Origin: Acidobacteriota bacterium
Lineage (GTDB): Bacteria; Acidobacteriota; Blastocatellia; Pyrinomonadales; Pyrinomonadaceae
Reading direction: 5' to 3'
Assembly (NCBI GenBank): GCA_018269005.1
Contig: JAFDVK010000032.1
Span: 248,001-312,000 of the forward strand
DNA: 64,000 nucleotides
Part shown: positions 17,100 through 26,542 of the stretch, one piece after another
How positions within the stretch are numbered: the first letter of the stretch is position 1
Layout of the letters: each line of letters starts with the position of its first letter
The notes under the pieces: model-generated
Databases searched by the model: none
The model's input: only the letters and a program-made list of their open reading frames with translations
Told to the model about the DNA's origin: nothing
Program-made: the position numbers and the translations under genes

Positions 17100-17303
17100 A
17101 GAAGTTTACTGCCTTGTTCGTACCCGGCGAAACTACAGTTGAGCCAACATTTGAATACCGGGAGGCAAGATGCCGCGTCCAGTGCGTGCTTTTACGAAAG
17201 CTGACGCCGGAGGGCCGGCTGTAAGGGATTCTCTATCGGGATTTCCAAATGCCGCCCACCTGTAACATACAGGTTCAATTCAACTCGCTAGAACGGCAAG
17301 GCG
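17100..17303 (+). ncRNA. ssrS: Candidate 6S RNA
   Basis: About 300 bases between zapA and the next gene hold no convincing protein gene. A possible promoter (TTGCTT near 17049, TTAAAAT near 17078) would start an RNA near 17090. Ends can pair: GCCTTG (17111-17116) with CAAGGC (17297-17302). Internal hairpins include GCTTT-TACG-AAAGC and ACCTGTA-ACA-TACAGGT. Position right after zapA is the classical site of ssrS in several phyla, and the length of about 200 bases fits. The central-bubble consensus could not be verified by eye, so this remains a positional call. Confidence 0.45.
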
Positions 17304-17304
17304 G

Positions 17305-18117
17305 TTATCCTTCGCCATCATCACCATTCTCCAGTTCCCGTCGAATTTCATCGGTCAGGCGTGCTTTCTCAAGGGCGTGAGGTAGATCCGCCGTTCGAGC
17401 CGAAAGCTTTTTCAGGGTAATGTCCGAATCAGCAAGCGTGCCGCCGCGAGCGAACGTCGCTTCAACCCGCTCAATCCCTGTCTGCGCCTCAGCGATCGCA
17501 TCTTTAGCGCGCGTTTGGATGTCGAGAACCTTAGCTATATCTTCATCGATCTCGGCTTGCAGGTTCCGAGCTCCCTCCGTGCCCAATTGGCGCAGCTTCT
17601 GCTGACGGCGCTTCATCAAGCTAAGCTCCTGCCGGGCTGACCTCGTGATCCTTGCTGCGGTCAATTTTGATGCGAGATAGTCGGCATAGGTATCCGCGAG
17701 CAGCTCGTCCGACTTTCGGAGGCCATCCAACGTTTTCTTCTCCTTCGGCTGTAGCTCCGCTCGGAACCAGTCGATCTCACGCGAGGTTATCCCGCGGGCT
17801 GCGATCCGTTCGCGCAGGTCGCGACGCCATTTACTCCTTTTCACCAGAAAAAAGGCTGTAAAGAAGAGTCCGATCAGTGTGGTCAAGGCCGTACCGATCA
17901 TCCCGAAGAAGAAGATCGTTATGGCAGCCGGAGGATTCGCTCCGAACAAGAATGTAAGGACAAGCGTGAGTACAAGAGGCACGCTGAGGCCAGCGACGGG
18001 AGACACGATCGCGGCCGTTAGCAGCCGCCTGCCGCGGACAAGGTCGCGTTTAGTGATATCCTGCGATGCGAGCGTATCGATAAGCATCTTACGTCGTATT
18101 TTACGCGAAAGATCCAA
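17305..18117 (-). CDS. Membrane protein with long coiled-coil tail, function unknown
   Basis: 270 aa. Two membrane helices (about residues 34-56 and 64-92) are followed by a long charged region (about 95-265) rich in Lys, Arg, Glu and Ala with coiled-coil character. No family recognised. An organising or anchoring role on the inner face of the membrane is conceivable but not supported by any motif. Faces zapA and the candidate 6S RNA convergently. Confidence 0.65.
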   Translation of the reverse strand: MDLSRKIRRKMLIDTLASQDITKRDLVRGRRLLTAAIVSPVAGLSVPLVLTLVLTFLFGANPPAAITIFFFGMIGTALTTLIGLFFTAFFLVKRSKWRRDLRERIAARGITSREIDWFRAELQPKEKKTLDGLRKSDELLADTYADYLASKLTAARITRSARQELSLMKRRQQKLRQLGTEGARNLQAEIDEDIAKVLDIQTRAKDAIAEAQTGIERVEATFARGGTLADSDITLKKLSARTADLPHALEKARLTDEIRRELENGDDGEG

Positions 18118-18205
18118 TTATTTCCTTTCCGTGATACAAACTTTTCCTTTGAATGTATCATCGCAAATGGTATAAAAATCCTTTAGCTCTTTTTCTGCAT
18201 TGCCT

Positions 18206-19159
18206 ATGCTGAGATCTTACCTGTCAAAAATGGCCGTTGTTTGCTGCGTTTTAGGAGCCGCCGCTCTACTGGCCTCCGCACAACCGCCGGAAGAGACAAA
18301 ACCTCTGGTTCGCACGGTAACGATCCCGATCTCGATCTTCACCAGACAAGAACTGAAAGAAAAAAAGGTAGATGAGATAATTGATGCCGCCGAGCTCAGC
18401 GTGATGGAGGACAAGGAGTCCCAGCAGATACTTTCCCTTCGGAGCACGAATGATGCACCGATAACGCTCGCCGTTCTCATTCAGGATGAACTCGTTTCCA
18501 GTTTCAATCTTCAGCTCAAACCGATCGGCGATTTCATAAGACAGCTTCCCGAAGGCAGCCGCGTAATGGTCGGCTATCTGCGCGGTGGGTCGATGGGGAC
18601 ACGTCAGCGCTTCACCACCGACCTTTCGAAGGCGGCAGATTCCCTGCGAATCGTGAGCGGCAGTGTTGCGACGGCGGGAACCGGACCGTATGGCGGTGTC
18701 GCCACCACAATGAAGCGATTTGAGGCTATGCCTGCCGGACGGCGGGCAATACTGCTTGTGTCCGATGGCTTCGACGTCACCGAGGGAGAGGCTCCGGGAA
18801 GTGTCCTTCACGCGCCTGATCTCGAAAGAGCGATCTCGCGGGCACAGCGTACCGGCGTTGCGGTCTATTCGTTTTACTTTCCGACAGGGCTGACTGAAAA
18901 CCTTGGTGTCAGATCGATCGCGGGCCAAGCCGGCCTCGATCGACTTTCATATGAGACCGGCGGACGTTCCTATTCACAAGGGTCAGGCGCACCTGTGACG
19001 CTCACGCCATTCTTTGACGACATCAATATGGCGCTGAAAAGACAGTTTTCACTGACCTATCTCTCTACCCATATGAAAAAGGGATATCACCGCGTGGAAG
19101 TTAAGAGTTCGAATCCGGAAGTCACCATTCGACATCCGCAAGGCTACTACTATCGTTAA
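18206..19159 (+). CDS. Secreted von Willebrand factor A domain protein (acidobacterial type)
   Basis: 317 aa with a signal peptide (cleavage after ALLASA). It follows the pattern of the VWFA-related proteins that are numerous in Acidobacteria: an N-terminal beta segment with LSVMEDKESQQI, then a VWA domain in which the metal site is degenerate (LAVLIQDELVSSF in place of DxSxS), the central strand AILLVSDGFDV, and a C-terminal VEVKSSNPEVTIRHPQGYYY motif. The function of this family is unknown; adhesion or envelope assembly is usually suggested. Its stop overlaps the convergent zinc-ribbon gene. Confidence 0.8.
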   Translation: MLRSYLSKMAVVCCVLGAAALLASAQPPEETKPLVRTVTIPISIFTRQELKEKKVDEIIDAAELSVMEDKESQQILSLRSTNDAPITLAVLIQDELVSSFNLQLKPIGDFIRQLPEGSRVMVGYLRGGSMGTRQRFTTDLSKAADSLRIVSGSVATAGTGPYGGVATTMKRFEAMPAGRRAILLVSDGFDVTEGEAPGSVLHAPDLERAISRAQRTGVAVYSFYFPTGLTENLGVRSIAGQAGLDRLSYETGGRSYSQGSGAPVTLTPFFDDINMALKRQFSLTYLSTHMKKGYHRVEVKSSNPEVTIRHPQGYYYR

Positions 19160-19671
19160 GCGACGCGTCGACGACACATTGGACAGACGTACTGATCTTC
19201 TTTGACCAAAAGGCCTATCCAGAATAACGGAAAAAAGAAGACTAGCAGCAATGCGAAAGTGATCCAACCGGCCTGCGAAATCTTCCTTTCGATCCGAGGC
19301 AGGAAAGTCGTTCCACAATTTATGCAGCGATAGTTCGCCGCCACTGGCCCATTCTGAAAATTGGCAAGATGCGCCGGGTTCGGCGGTCGTTCGGCGAATG
19401 CCTGCGGCGGAAGATTCAATGTCTTTCGCGCCTGATTATTCGTGCGGAACTCATCGGTCTTCCAGGAATATGGCGCCGGCGGGCTAAACCCATACGGATC
19501 GTTACCGGTATCAACCTGAGATTCCGGCACTGAGTTGTTTACCGGCTGCGTCGGATAATGCTGACTCGGCGGAAATTGCTGAGCCGGGGTATGAGCACGC
19601 GTACCGCAGAAGCGGCAAAAATTGCTTTCGTCCGCATTCAGGTTTCCGCAGTTTGTACATTTACGCATCAT
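19156..19671 (-). CDS. Zinc-ribbon and LITAF-like membrane protein
   Basis: 171 aa. An N-terminal double-cysteine zinc ribbon (CTNCGN...CRFCGT, residues 5-23) is followed by a Pro/Gln/Asn-rich linker of about 85 residues. The C-terminus carries a split zinc motif, CINCG (about residue 116), then a hydrophobic helix (ITFALLLVFFFPLFWIGLL), then CPMC: the LITAF-like arrangement, in which the helix inserts partly into the membrane between the two cysteine pairs. Function in bacteria unknown. Confidence 0.75.
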   Translation of the reverse strand: MMRKCTNCGNLNADESNFCRFCGTRAHTPAQQFPPSQHYPTQPVNNSVPESQVDTGNDPYGFSPPAPYSWKTDEFRTNNQARKTLNLPPQAFAERPPNPAHLANFQNGPVAANYRCINCGTTFLPRIERKISQAGWITFALLLVFFFPLFWIGLLVKEDQYVCPMCRRRVA

Positions 19672-19711
19672 CGAGATAGTTAAACGTCGGATCCGGGCCG
19701 AAGTTCCAACG

Positions 19712-20680
19712 TTAGAATTTCACGCGTTCGCCCGTCCTGATAGCATTATAAACTGATTCGACCAGTTCGACAGACCTAAATCCGTCGTCGGCGGATACAA
19801 GCGGCGGTTCGCCCGCCAAGATCGAGTCAATAAAGGCGGCGTCTTCCTGCACGTATCCCCAACGCTCTTCTTTCTCGGTCATATGGAACGTAGTTGTATC
19901 AAAGTTGGCATCCATTCCCCGCGAGTCCACGATCCGCTCCATCTCTTCGGTCATAATGGTTCGGTGATGGCAAAAGACCTCGATCCGTTCGAATGGAAAA
20001 TGCCAACTCGCATCCGATGACGACGCAAAAGTACAATGAAAGCCGTTCGCGAACTTAAATATCACCGAAAATTCGTCCAGCTCCGGATATTCATGCTGCG
20101 AGCCATAAGCGGCGAGCTCCGCGATCTCGCCAAACTGGTAGCGGATCATATCGAAAAGATGAATCGTCGTCTCGTACAAAAAACCGCCCGTGACACCAAC
20201 ATCGCCAGTCCAAACCGGATTCTTCAACTCGCCGCGATTCATCTTGATATGCGCGGAGTGGGCCGCCTCGTCCTTGAGGAGTTCCCTGAGCGTGACATAT
20301 GCCGGGGCAAAACGACGATTGTGGCCGACCTGGAAGATACCCTCTGAACTGTTCGCGGTCGCTAGCAGTTCCTTTGCGTCGTCGATGCCGATAGCGAACG
20401 GCTTTTCGCAGAATACATGTTTACCCGCCTCGACGGCCGCGGTCGCGATCTCCTTATGAGTCCGATTTGGCGTGCAAACGAGGACGGCATCGCAGCTATC
20501 GAGTAGCTCCTCACGAGATTCGCAGACACGGCCGCCTATCGACCTTGCCGCCTTCTCCGCACGCTCCGGGATAATGTCATATAGAGCAGCGACCTCCACA
20601 CGGTCGTCGCGAGAATAAATCCTGCCGTGAACGTTGCCGATGTAGCCCGTTCCGATTATTCCGATCTTTACTTTGCTCAT
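19712..20680 (-). CDS. Gfo/Idh/MocA-family oxidoreductase
   Basis: 322 aa NAD(P)-dependent sugar or inositol dehydrogenase. Rossmann start VKIGIIGTGYIGNVHGRIY, the EKPFAIG catalytic-cofactor motif near residue 95, and the GGFLYETTIHLFDMIRY helix with the expected Asp/His active-site pattern (here TIHLFD). Start codon overlaps the stop of the upstream isomerase gene (ATGA, 20677-20680). The pair suggests a two-step sugar or polyol conversion such as inositol-type catabolism; the substrate is not determined by sequence. Confidence 0.85.
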   Translation of the reverse strand: MSKVKIGIIGTGYIGNVHGRIYSRDDRVEVAALYDIIPERAEKAARSIGGRVCESREELLDSCDAVLVCTPNRTHKEIATAAVEAGKHVFCEKPFAIGIDDAKELLATANSSEGIFQVGHNRRFAPAYVTLRELLKDEAAHSAHIKMNRGELKNPVWTGDVGVTGGFLYETTIHLFDMIRYQFGEIAELAAYGSQHEYPELDEFSVIFKFANGFHCTFASSSDASWHFPFERIEVFCHHRTIMTEEMERIVDSRGMDANFDTTTFHMTEKEERWGYVQEDAAFIDSILAGEPPLVSADDGFRSVELVESVYNAIRTGERVKF

Positions 20681-21528
20681 TGGCCCACCGAACCTCTTAC
20701 CGCATATCTCCCGATATTAAGTACACGCTCGGTCGACTCCTTGGCGATCCGGGCGACTTCGAACGGATCTTGCTCCCAATATTCCGGCCTGAATATCTCG
20801 ATACTCACCATGCGGTCGTAACCGATGCCGTCAAAGCGCCTCTTCATTTCGCCGAGCGGCAAGATACCTTTGCCCGGATACAAGCGCTCCGCGTCTGTGA
20901 GAGTTTCCCTCGGCAGGTCCTCAGCATCGTTTATGTGGAATATAAAGAGCTTCTCCGGATCGAGCGTATCGATCGCCTCGAATGTCGAATTCCCTGCATA
21001 GAAATGAAAAGAGTCGATCACAAGCCCAACACTGTTTCGATCGACCTGTTCGACGATCTTTTTTGCGAGATCAAGCGTCTGAACGCTGCAATCGGTCTGA
21101 CCAAGAAATTCAAATGCGAGTCCAACGCCGAAGGATTCTGCGATGTCGGCAAGGTCGTTCAAGGCCTTCTTTGAGCGTTCGATCAACGAGTCTTCCGTTG
21201 AGCTCTTGGGAAGTTTTCCGGGAACAACGACGATATATGGGCATTCAATTGCGTTCGCGATCTCAGCAAGCTGTCGGCATTCGGCCTTGATCTTCTCGTA
21301 ATCCTCCTCGCTTCGAAATGAAATATGCTCGATCGAGTTTATCGACCAAGGCATAAGCCTTGCTTCGGCCAAAGCAAGTTTCAGGTCGTCAACAGTGTGC
21401 GTTTCAAGGTATTTCAGCAGCTTGCTCTTCCATAATTCGATGAGATCAAAGCCCGCGGCTGATGCCGCTTTTATATCAGTTTCCAAGTCGGCGTACATTG
21501 TTGTCGCGCCGTTCAATGCTATCTTCAT
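20677..21528 (-). CDS. Sugar phosphate isomerase/epimerase (xylose isomerase-like TIM barrel)
   Basis: 283 aa from the ATG at 21528 (MKIALNGATTM); the frame is open further upstream but that part looks non-coding. The AP-endonuclease-2 type TIM barrel shows ANAIECPYIVVVPGK, FEFLGQTDCSV, VGLVIDSFHFYAGN (metal-binding Asp and His) and FIFHINDAEDLP with the later EIFRPEYW, as in IolE/IolI-like enzymes. First gene of the pair with the dehydrogenase. Divergent from the lytic transglycosylase. Confidence 0.82.
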   Translation of the reverse strand: MKIALNGATTMYADLETDIKAASAAGFDLIELWKSKLLKYLETHTVDDLKLALAEARLMPWSINSIEHISFRSEEDYEKIKAECRQLAEIANAIECPYIVVVPGKLPKSSTEDSLIERSKKALNDLADIAESFGVGLAFEFLGQTDCSVQTLDLAKKIVEQVDRNSVGLVIDSFHFYAGNSTFEAIDTLDPEKLFIFHINDAEDLPRETLTDAERLYPGKGILPLGEMKRRFDGIGYDRMVSIEIFRPEYWEQDPFEVARIAKESTERVLNIGRYAVRGSVGQ

Positions 21529-21672
21529 AGGTTCTAAAAAGGTTAGATGATAGCACGCGGATGGAGTTTGCAGCGAACCGAGAATCTTGCCCGATCGTCT
21601 AATTTTCGGGTAACCTACTACATGTTCCGGATGATCCGCCAAGCAATTTTACCCAAGAACTTGTAAATAACT

Positions 21673-23043
21673 ATGAGAAAGATCTGCTGCACAGTTTACA
21701 TCGTCCTTCTTTGCACAATTGCGAGCTGTGCGCAGTCGTCAGACAGCTCTCTGCGAAACGTAACCAGCAAAGATCGGTCGAATCGGTCGGCTAATGGCGA
21801 TCTGCTTCCTCTAACGGCGGAAGAACACGCGGCAAGAGGGCGGGTCTATCTCGAAAACCGCCATTTCCCCGAAGCCCGAGAGCACTTTCAGCTGATCATC
21901 GATAATTTCCCGGATGCCCCCGAAATGAGCTACGCACTCATGGGTATGGGACGCTCGCTGATGTGGGAGCGTGCCTATGACAAAGCGATACCTTGGTTTG
22001 AACGGGCCTCGAAGAGCTATCCCGCAACAAAGGACGGGCGTGAGAGCCTTGCGTTTCTGGGAGCGTGCAATGTCCGATTAGGGCGCAATATCGAAGCGGC
22101 GGCGGCCTACGAGAAATATACGGTGATGTATCCGGCCGGCGAACGTATCGAGTCCGCATATCTGAACATCATTGACGCCTATCGCGAAGCTCGTCTCTAC
22201 GACAAGGCGAATGATTGGGTCGAAAAGGCTCGCGTATCGTTTCCCGGAACACCGACAGAAACGAATGCCATAGATGGACGGCTCCGAATGGAGATCTACA
22301 GAATGAACTGGCCCGCCGCGATCTCTGCGGCGGACTTACTGCTTGCGCTAAATCGATTCAGCCGGTCTATGGTCTCAAAGGATGAGATCGCGTACATGCG
22401 AGCATTCGCTCTCGAAAAGAGCGGAAAGCGTGCTCAAGCTCAGGCAGAATACAGCGTTCTCGCAGCCAATTCTTCGTATTATGGCGGCCTTGCGGCCGAC
22501 AAGCTTGGCGGCAGCGGTTCGCGAGTAAAGCGTATAGTCGCCAGCTCGTCAGTAAAAGATTACCCCGTACCGTTCAGAAGCGAAGTATTGGAATTCGCGA
22601 AAAAGAACAATGTCGACCCTCGCTTCATTATGGCAATAATGAAGCAAGAGAGTACTTTCAACCCAAGCGTTAAGTCGCCGTCGGCGGCACGCGGGCTTTT
22701 ACAGCTTGTTGTCGATACCGCTGCAAAATATCAAGCCGCGGCCGGATATCCCGAACTCCAGCCCGACGATCTTTACAACCCGCGGACCAACATTGCGATC
22801 GGCGTGGCGTATATCGCTGACCTTAAGGGCCAATTTAACGGACTTTACGAGGCGATCGCCGCAAGTTACAACGGTGGTGAAGATAATGCCGCCCGCTGGC
22901 TCGCTCGGAGTCAACCAAAGGAAGCGGGAATTTTTGCCTCAGAGATCGGATTTGCCGAGACAAAGAATTATGTCTTTAAGGTGATGAATAACTACCGTGC
23001 TTACCGCGAACTTTACACTGAGAACCTTTTGAGGAAAAATTAG
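21673..23043 (+). CDS. Lipoprotein lytic transglycosylase with TPR repeats
   Basis: 456 aa, cleaves peptidoglycan glycan strands in the periplasm. The lipobox IASC ends the signal peptide at Cys19. A helical TPR region (about residues 50-260; RVYLENRHFPEAREHFQLI and similar) precedes an SLT (goose-lysozyme-like) domain at about 300-440 with the catalytic Glu in MKQESTFNP, then SARGLLQL and AIAASYNGG. Architecture resembles soluble lytic transglycosylase Slt70 in short form. Single gene. Confidence 0.88.
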   Translation: MRKICCTVYIVLLCTIASCAQSSDSSLRNVTSKDRSNRSANGDLLPLTAEEHAARGRVYLENRHFPEAREHFQLIIDNFPDAPEMSYALMGMGRSLMWERAYDKAIPWFERASKSYPATKDGRESLAFLGACNVRLGRNIEAAAAYEKYTVMYPAGERIESAYLNIIDAYREARLYDKANDWVEKARVSFPGTPTETNAIDGRLRMEIYRMNWPAAISAADLLLALNRFSRSMVSKDEIAYMRAFALEKSGKRAQAQAEYSVLAANSSYYGGLAADKLGGSGSRVKRIVASSSVKDYPVPFRSEVLEFAKKNNVDPRFIMAIMKQESTFNPSVKSPSAARGLLQLVVDTAAKYQAAAGYPELQPDDLYNPRTNIAIGVAYIADLKGQFNGLYEAIAASYNGGEDNAARWLARSQPKEAGIFASEIGFAETKNYVFKVMNNYRAYRELYTENLLRKN

Positions 23044-23076
23044 ACCCTGCATCCCACAACACAAGGAGGACCGCAT

Positions 23077-23547
23077 ATGGTTGCCAATGAAGAAAACGGA
23101 CCCGTTGAAATAAACAGTCAACAGACTTTCAGGCCCGACCCGCTGTACCATTTAATGGGAATATTCGATGATCCTTCTTCGGGAAGTGATGCTGTTGGGA
23201 GATTGGGGGATGCGGGCTTCTCGTCCGCTGACATTACACTCTTTTGCGGCGTGGAAGGTGCGGCTAGTTATGACTTTTCGGGCAATGACCATGGCCTTGG
23301 GGCGACGCTCCTGCGCAACTTCCGTAACATTACCTTTGACCGCGTCATTATGGAACGTTACGAACAGGCGTTGAAGACCGGGCACTGCGTACTGATGGTC
23401 AGGGTCAATAAAACGGAGAGGAAATTGGATGCATCCGAGATAATGGAAGCAAGCGGCGCAAAGCAAGTTGAGTACTTCGGACTAGCAACTACGGAAGCAT
23501 TCCCGCACCATGATGCCGAAAGGCCCGATCCGGATGCGACGTTCTGA
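23077..23547 (+). CDS. Protein with stress-protein 17M-like domain, function unknown
   Basis: 156 aa, soluble. The core LYHLMGIFDDPSSGSDAVGRLGDAGFSS has the pattern of general-stress 17M/YflT-type domains (a strand, then helix AV..L..AGF). A GGAAGGAGG-like site (AAGGAGG) lies seven bases before the ATG. It follows the transglycosylase by 34 bases and could be cotranscribed. The similarity is weak and function is unknown. Confidence 0.6.
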   Translation: MVANEENGPVEINSQQTFRPDPLYHLMGIFDDPSSGSDAVGRLGDAGFSSADITLFCGVEGAASYDFSGNDHGLGATLLRNFRNITFDRVIMERYEQALKTGHCVLMVRVNKTERKLDASEIMEASGAKQVEYFGLATTEAFPHHDAERPDPDATF

Positions 23548-23569
23548 ATAAGGGGCCAAAAGATCTCGA

Positions 23570-24805
23570 TCATTCGGCGTCCCAGTTCCCCTGGCCTTGG
23601 CGCTCAACGTGATAGCCCGTCTCTTCGAGGTGGCGTTGGACTTCGCTAGTGTGTTCTTCATCGCGGACCTCGAGGATCACCTCTATGCCTACACGGCCAA
23701 GCGGCGCAAGCCATACCGCACGCTGGTGGAATATTTCGATGACGTTCGCGCCGGTCTCTGCGACATGATTCAACATAGCCGCAAGCCCGCCGGGACGGTC
23801 CGGCACAAGAAGTTTGAATATCACGTAGCGTCCCTGCCGAACTAGGGCCTGCTCGATGATCCTTGCAAGAAGGTTGCCGTCGATATTTCCGCCTGCCAGC
23901 ACGGCACATGCCTTTTCGCCATCCTTCAGATCGATCTTCCCGGCCAAGATCGTCGCTATCGACGATGCTCCGGCGCCTTCCACGACCAACTTGCAATTCT
24001 GTGCACAGTGAAACACGCCCATTGCGATCTCTTCTTCGGAGACCGTCACGACCTCGTCGACGAGCTTGGCAATTATGGGAAGTGTCAACTGTCCCGGCCG
24101 TTTTACCGCAATTCCGTCGGCGATCGACGGTTTTGAATCCACCTGAAGCGGTTCGCCGGCAGCAAGAGAAGGCGGCACGGCCGCAACGTTTTCGGCCTGA
24201 ACCCCGACAACCCGGCAATTCGGCAGCATTGCTTTTATCGCGATCGCCGTGCCCGAAATAATTCCGCCGCCGCCGATCGGAACGATGACAACGTTCACAT
24301 CCGGCAAGTCTTCGGCGATCTCAACACCGATCGTACCCTGCCCGGCAATGATTGCCTCATCATCAAACGCGTGAATATACGTGCGGCCTTCTTCCTTCTC
24401 AAGTTCGCGCGAATAGGCGACGGCCTCATCGAAAGTTGTGCCGTGCAAGATAACTTCGGCCCCGAAATTACGCGTCGCAACAACTTTAGTGAGCGGAGCG
24501 AACACCGGAAGGACGATCTTGGATCGAAGCCCGTTCAGTGTGGCGGCGAGTGCGACCGCCTGCGCGTGGTTCCCTGCCGAGGCCGTGATCACGCCGCGAT
24601 CACGCTCCTCATTTGTCAGTTTTGATATTTTGTTGAAAGCTCCCCGAACCTTGAAGCTGCCGCTTCGCTGGAGACACTCGGCCTTTAAATAGACCGGCCG
24701 GCCGATCTGCTTTGACAGTGGCTCGTCCTTAACGATCGGCGTTCGGTTGACGCTGCCTGCGATCACTTCTCTCGCGGCAAGGATATTGGCAAGTTCAACG
24801 CTCAT
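23570..24805 (-). CDS. ilvA: Threonine ammonia-lyase with ACT domain
   Basis: 411 aa, PLP fold type II; deaminates threonine to 2-oxobutyrate. PLP lysine in SGSFKVRGAFNK (about residue 60), the glycine loop GGGGIISG (about 188), and a C-terminal single ACT-like regulatory domain (VIFKLLVPDRPGGLAAMLNHVAETGANV) of about 80 residues. The 400-residue, one-ACT form is that of the catabolic/short biosynthetic type. A second, shorter dehydratase of the same fold lies at 61423-62337. The gene complements the Tdh/Kbl threonine route in the window. Confidence 0.9.
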   Translation of the reverse strand: MSVELANILAAREVIAGSVNRTPIVKDEPLSKQIGRPVYLKAECLQRSGSFKVRGAFNKISKLTNEERDRGVITASAGNHAQAVALAATLNGLRSKIVLPVFAPLTKVVATRNFGAEVILHGTTFDEAVAYSRELEKEEGRTYIHAFDDEAIIAGQGTIGVEIAEDLPDVNVVIVPIGGGGIISGTAIAIKAMLPNCRVVGVQAENVAAVPPSLAAGEPLQVDSKPSIADGIAVKRPGQLTLPIIAKLVDEVVTVSEEEIAMGVFHCAQNCKLVVEGAGASSIATILAGKIDLKDGEKACAVLAGGNIDGNLLARIIEQALVRQGRYVIFKLLVPDRPGGLAAMLNHVAETGANVIEIFHQRAVWLAPLGRVGIEVILEVRDEEHTSEVQRHLEETGYHVERQGQGNWDAE

Positions 24806-24921
24806 TATTGAATCACTCGAAATGTAGGATCACTTTGGATTGCGGAATCAGTCAAAGTATAGCAAAACAAGTGAAAATAGTTTATAATTTCCCCTAGAAT
24901 CAACAAATTTTCGGAGGACAA

Positions 24922-25935
24922 ATGGACGTTTTTGGCGTTGGACTATTCTTTCTGATCTTCTTGGGTATCGCTCTACTCATCGTCGCATGGAAGACGATCA
25001 AGATCGTTCCACAATCAACGGTCTTGCTGATCGAGCGGCTTGGAAGATTCAACCGCACTGCCACAAGTGGATTGAACATTATCGTGCCGTTCTTTGAAGC
25101 AGCCAGAGCCGTTTACTGGACGAATGTCCGTCCGGGAACCACGTATATTGACCTCCGGGAACAGTTCATCGACCTGCCGGCGCAATCTGTCATTACGCGG
25201 GACAACGTGATGGTAAACGTAGATTCCGTCGTATATTGGCAGATAACGGATCCGACCCGTTCTACCTATGAGGTGAATGACCTCGTCGGATCGATCGTGC
25301 AGTTGACCTTTACAGGTATGCGTTCGGTGATCGGAAAACTTGACCTCGACCACACGCTTTCGTCTCGCGACCAGATCAACAACGAGCTGAGAATGATCCT
25401 TGACGAAGCCACTGACAAGTGGGGCGTAAAAGTTACTCGCGTCGATATTAAGAATATCACCCCGCCCGAAGACGTTCGTATCACGATGGAAAAGCAGATG
25501 ACCGCAGAACGCAACCGTCGTGCCCTTGTTCTTCAAGCTGAGGGCGACAAACAGGCGGCTATCGCTCGTGCGGAAGGCGAAAAGCAGGCTGCGATCACCC
25601 GGGCTGAAGGCGAAAAGGCTTCGCTTGTGCTCCAGGCTGAAGGTGCCGCTCAAGCCCGACTTACGAATGCAAATGCCGAAGCCGCAGCGATCCAGCAGAT
25701 CGCCGGTGCGATCGGCGATCGTGGGCAGACTGCTCAATACTTAATAACGGCCCGATATGTCGATTCCTTAAGGGACATGGCGAAGACGCAAAATTCGAAG
25801 GTGATATTTATGCCCACCGAGGCGTCGTCCGCTTTGGCAAGCGTGGGAGCCTTCAAGGAAGTATTTAGTGCAACAGGTGAAAATTCTCCCGAACAGCCCC
25901 GCGATCCAAGAAACCCGCGGGAATTGAATCGTTAG
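24922..25935 (+). CDS. SPFH/band 7 membrane protein (QmcA/paraslipin type)
   Basis: 337 aa. One N-terminal membrane helix (residues 7-25) is followed by the SPFH domain (VPQSTVLLIERLGRFNRT through VTRVDIKNITPPEDV) and an Ala/Glu/Gln-rich coiled coil with tandem ARAEGEKQAAI-like repeats (about 195-250). Such proteins form large membrane-associated cages and help membrane quality control. A good site (CGGAGGAC) precedes the ATG. A TATAAT (24883-24888) lies upstream as a possible -10 element. Confidence 0.9.
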   Translation: MDVFGVGLFFLIFLGIALLIVAWKTIKIVPQSTVLLIERLGRFNRTATSGLNIIVPFFEAARAVYWTNVRPGTTYIDLREQFIDLPAQSVITRDNVMVNVDSVVYWQITDPTRSTYEVNDLVGSIVQLTFTGMRSVIGKLDLDHTLSSRDQINNELRMILDEATDKWGVKVTRVDIKNITPPEDVRITMEKQMTAERNRRALVLQAEGDKQAAIARAEGEKQAAITRAEGEKASLVLQAEGAAQARLTNANAEAAAIQQIAGAIGDRGQTAQYLITARYVDSLRDMAKTQNSKVIFMPTEASSALASVGAFKEVFSATGENSPEQPRDPRNPRELNR

Positions 25936-25942
25936 GAGTTTT

Positions 25943-26542
25943 ATGAAGTTCAAAAGATCTTTTATCGCGGTCGCGATAGCGGCGGCATTGTTTATGGCAG
26001 CACAGTTCACAGACGGCCCGGTCAACACAGCGGTCGAAGCATTCGATCCCGGCTCGGTACTTGATTTTACCGTCCGCGACATCGACGGTACTGATGTTAA
26101 GCTCAGCAAATATAAAGGCGATGTTATCCTGATCGTCAACGTCGCAAGCAAATGCGGCTATACGCCTCAATACGATGGCTTGCAGGCGATCTACAAGAAA
26201 TACAAGGACAAAGGCTTCTATGTGCTTGGCTTCCCGGCTAACAATTTCGGCGGACAAGAACCCGGCACTAATTCCGAGATCAAAGAATTTTGTGAATCGA
26301 AATTTCACGTCACTTTTCCGATGTTCGCAAAGATCTCCGTAAAAGGTGACGACATCGATCCTTTATATAAGTTTCTGACGGAGAAAAAGACCAATGGTGA
26401 TTTTGCCGGCGATATTTCGTGGAATTTCAATAAGTTCCTGGTTGACCGCGAAGGCAAGGTCGTCGCTCGTTTCAGCTCGAAGGATACGCCTGAGAGCGAA
26501 GCCGTCACCGCAGCGATCGATAAGTATCTAGCCAAGAAATAG
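25943..26542 (+). CDS. Exported glutathione peroxidase family protein
   Basis: 199 aa. Thiol peroxidase that reduces hydroperoxides, usually with thioredoxin in bacteria. A signal peptide (FIAVAIAAALFMAAQF) indicates export. Active-site cysteine (no selenocysteine) in NVASKCGYTPQY; catalytic Gln in FPANNFGGQEPG; Trp-Asn in ISWNFNKFLVD. A second cysteine in FCESKF is at the typical resolving-cysteine position. Starts seven bases after the SPFH gene with TAGGAG, so the two form an operon. Its end overlaps convergent thpR by 15 bases. Confidence 0.9.
   Translation: MKFKRSFIAVAIAAALFMAAQFTDGPVNTAVEAFDPGSVLDFTVRDIDGTDVKLSKYKGDVILIVNVASKCGYTPQYDGLQAIYKKYKDKGFYVLGFPANNFGGQEPGTNSEIKEFCESKFHVTFPMFAKISVKGDDIDPLYKFLTEKKTNGDFAGDISWNFNKFLVDREGKVVARFSSKDTPESEAVTAAIDKYLAKK

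Noticed and set aside
25943..26542. Selenocysteine glutathione peroxidase
   Set aside because: The active-site codon is a Cys codon in NVASKCGYT, and no in-frame TGA is involved.
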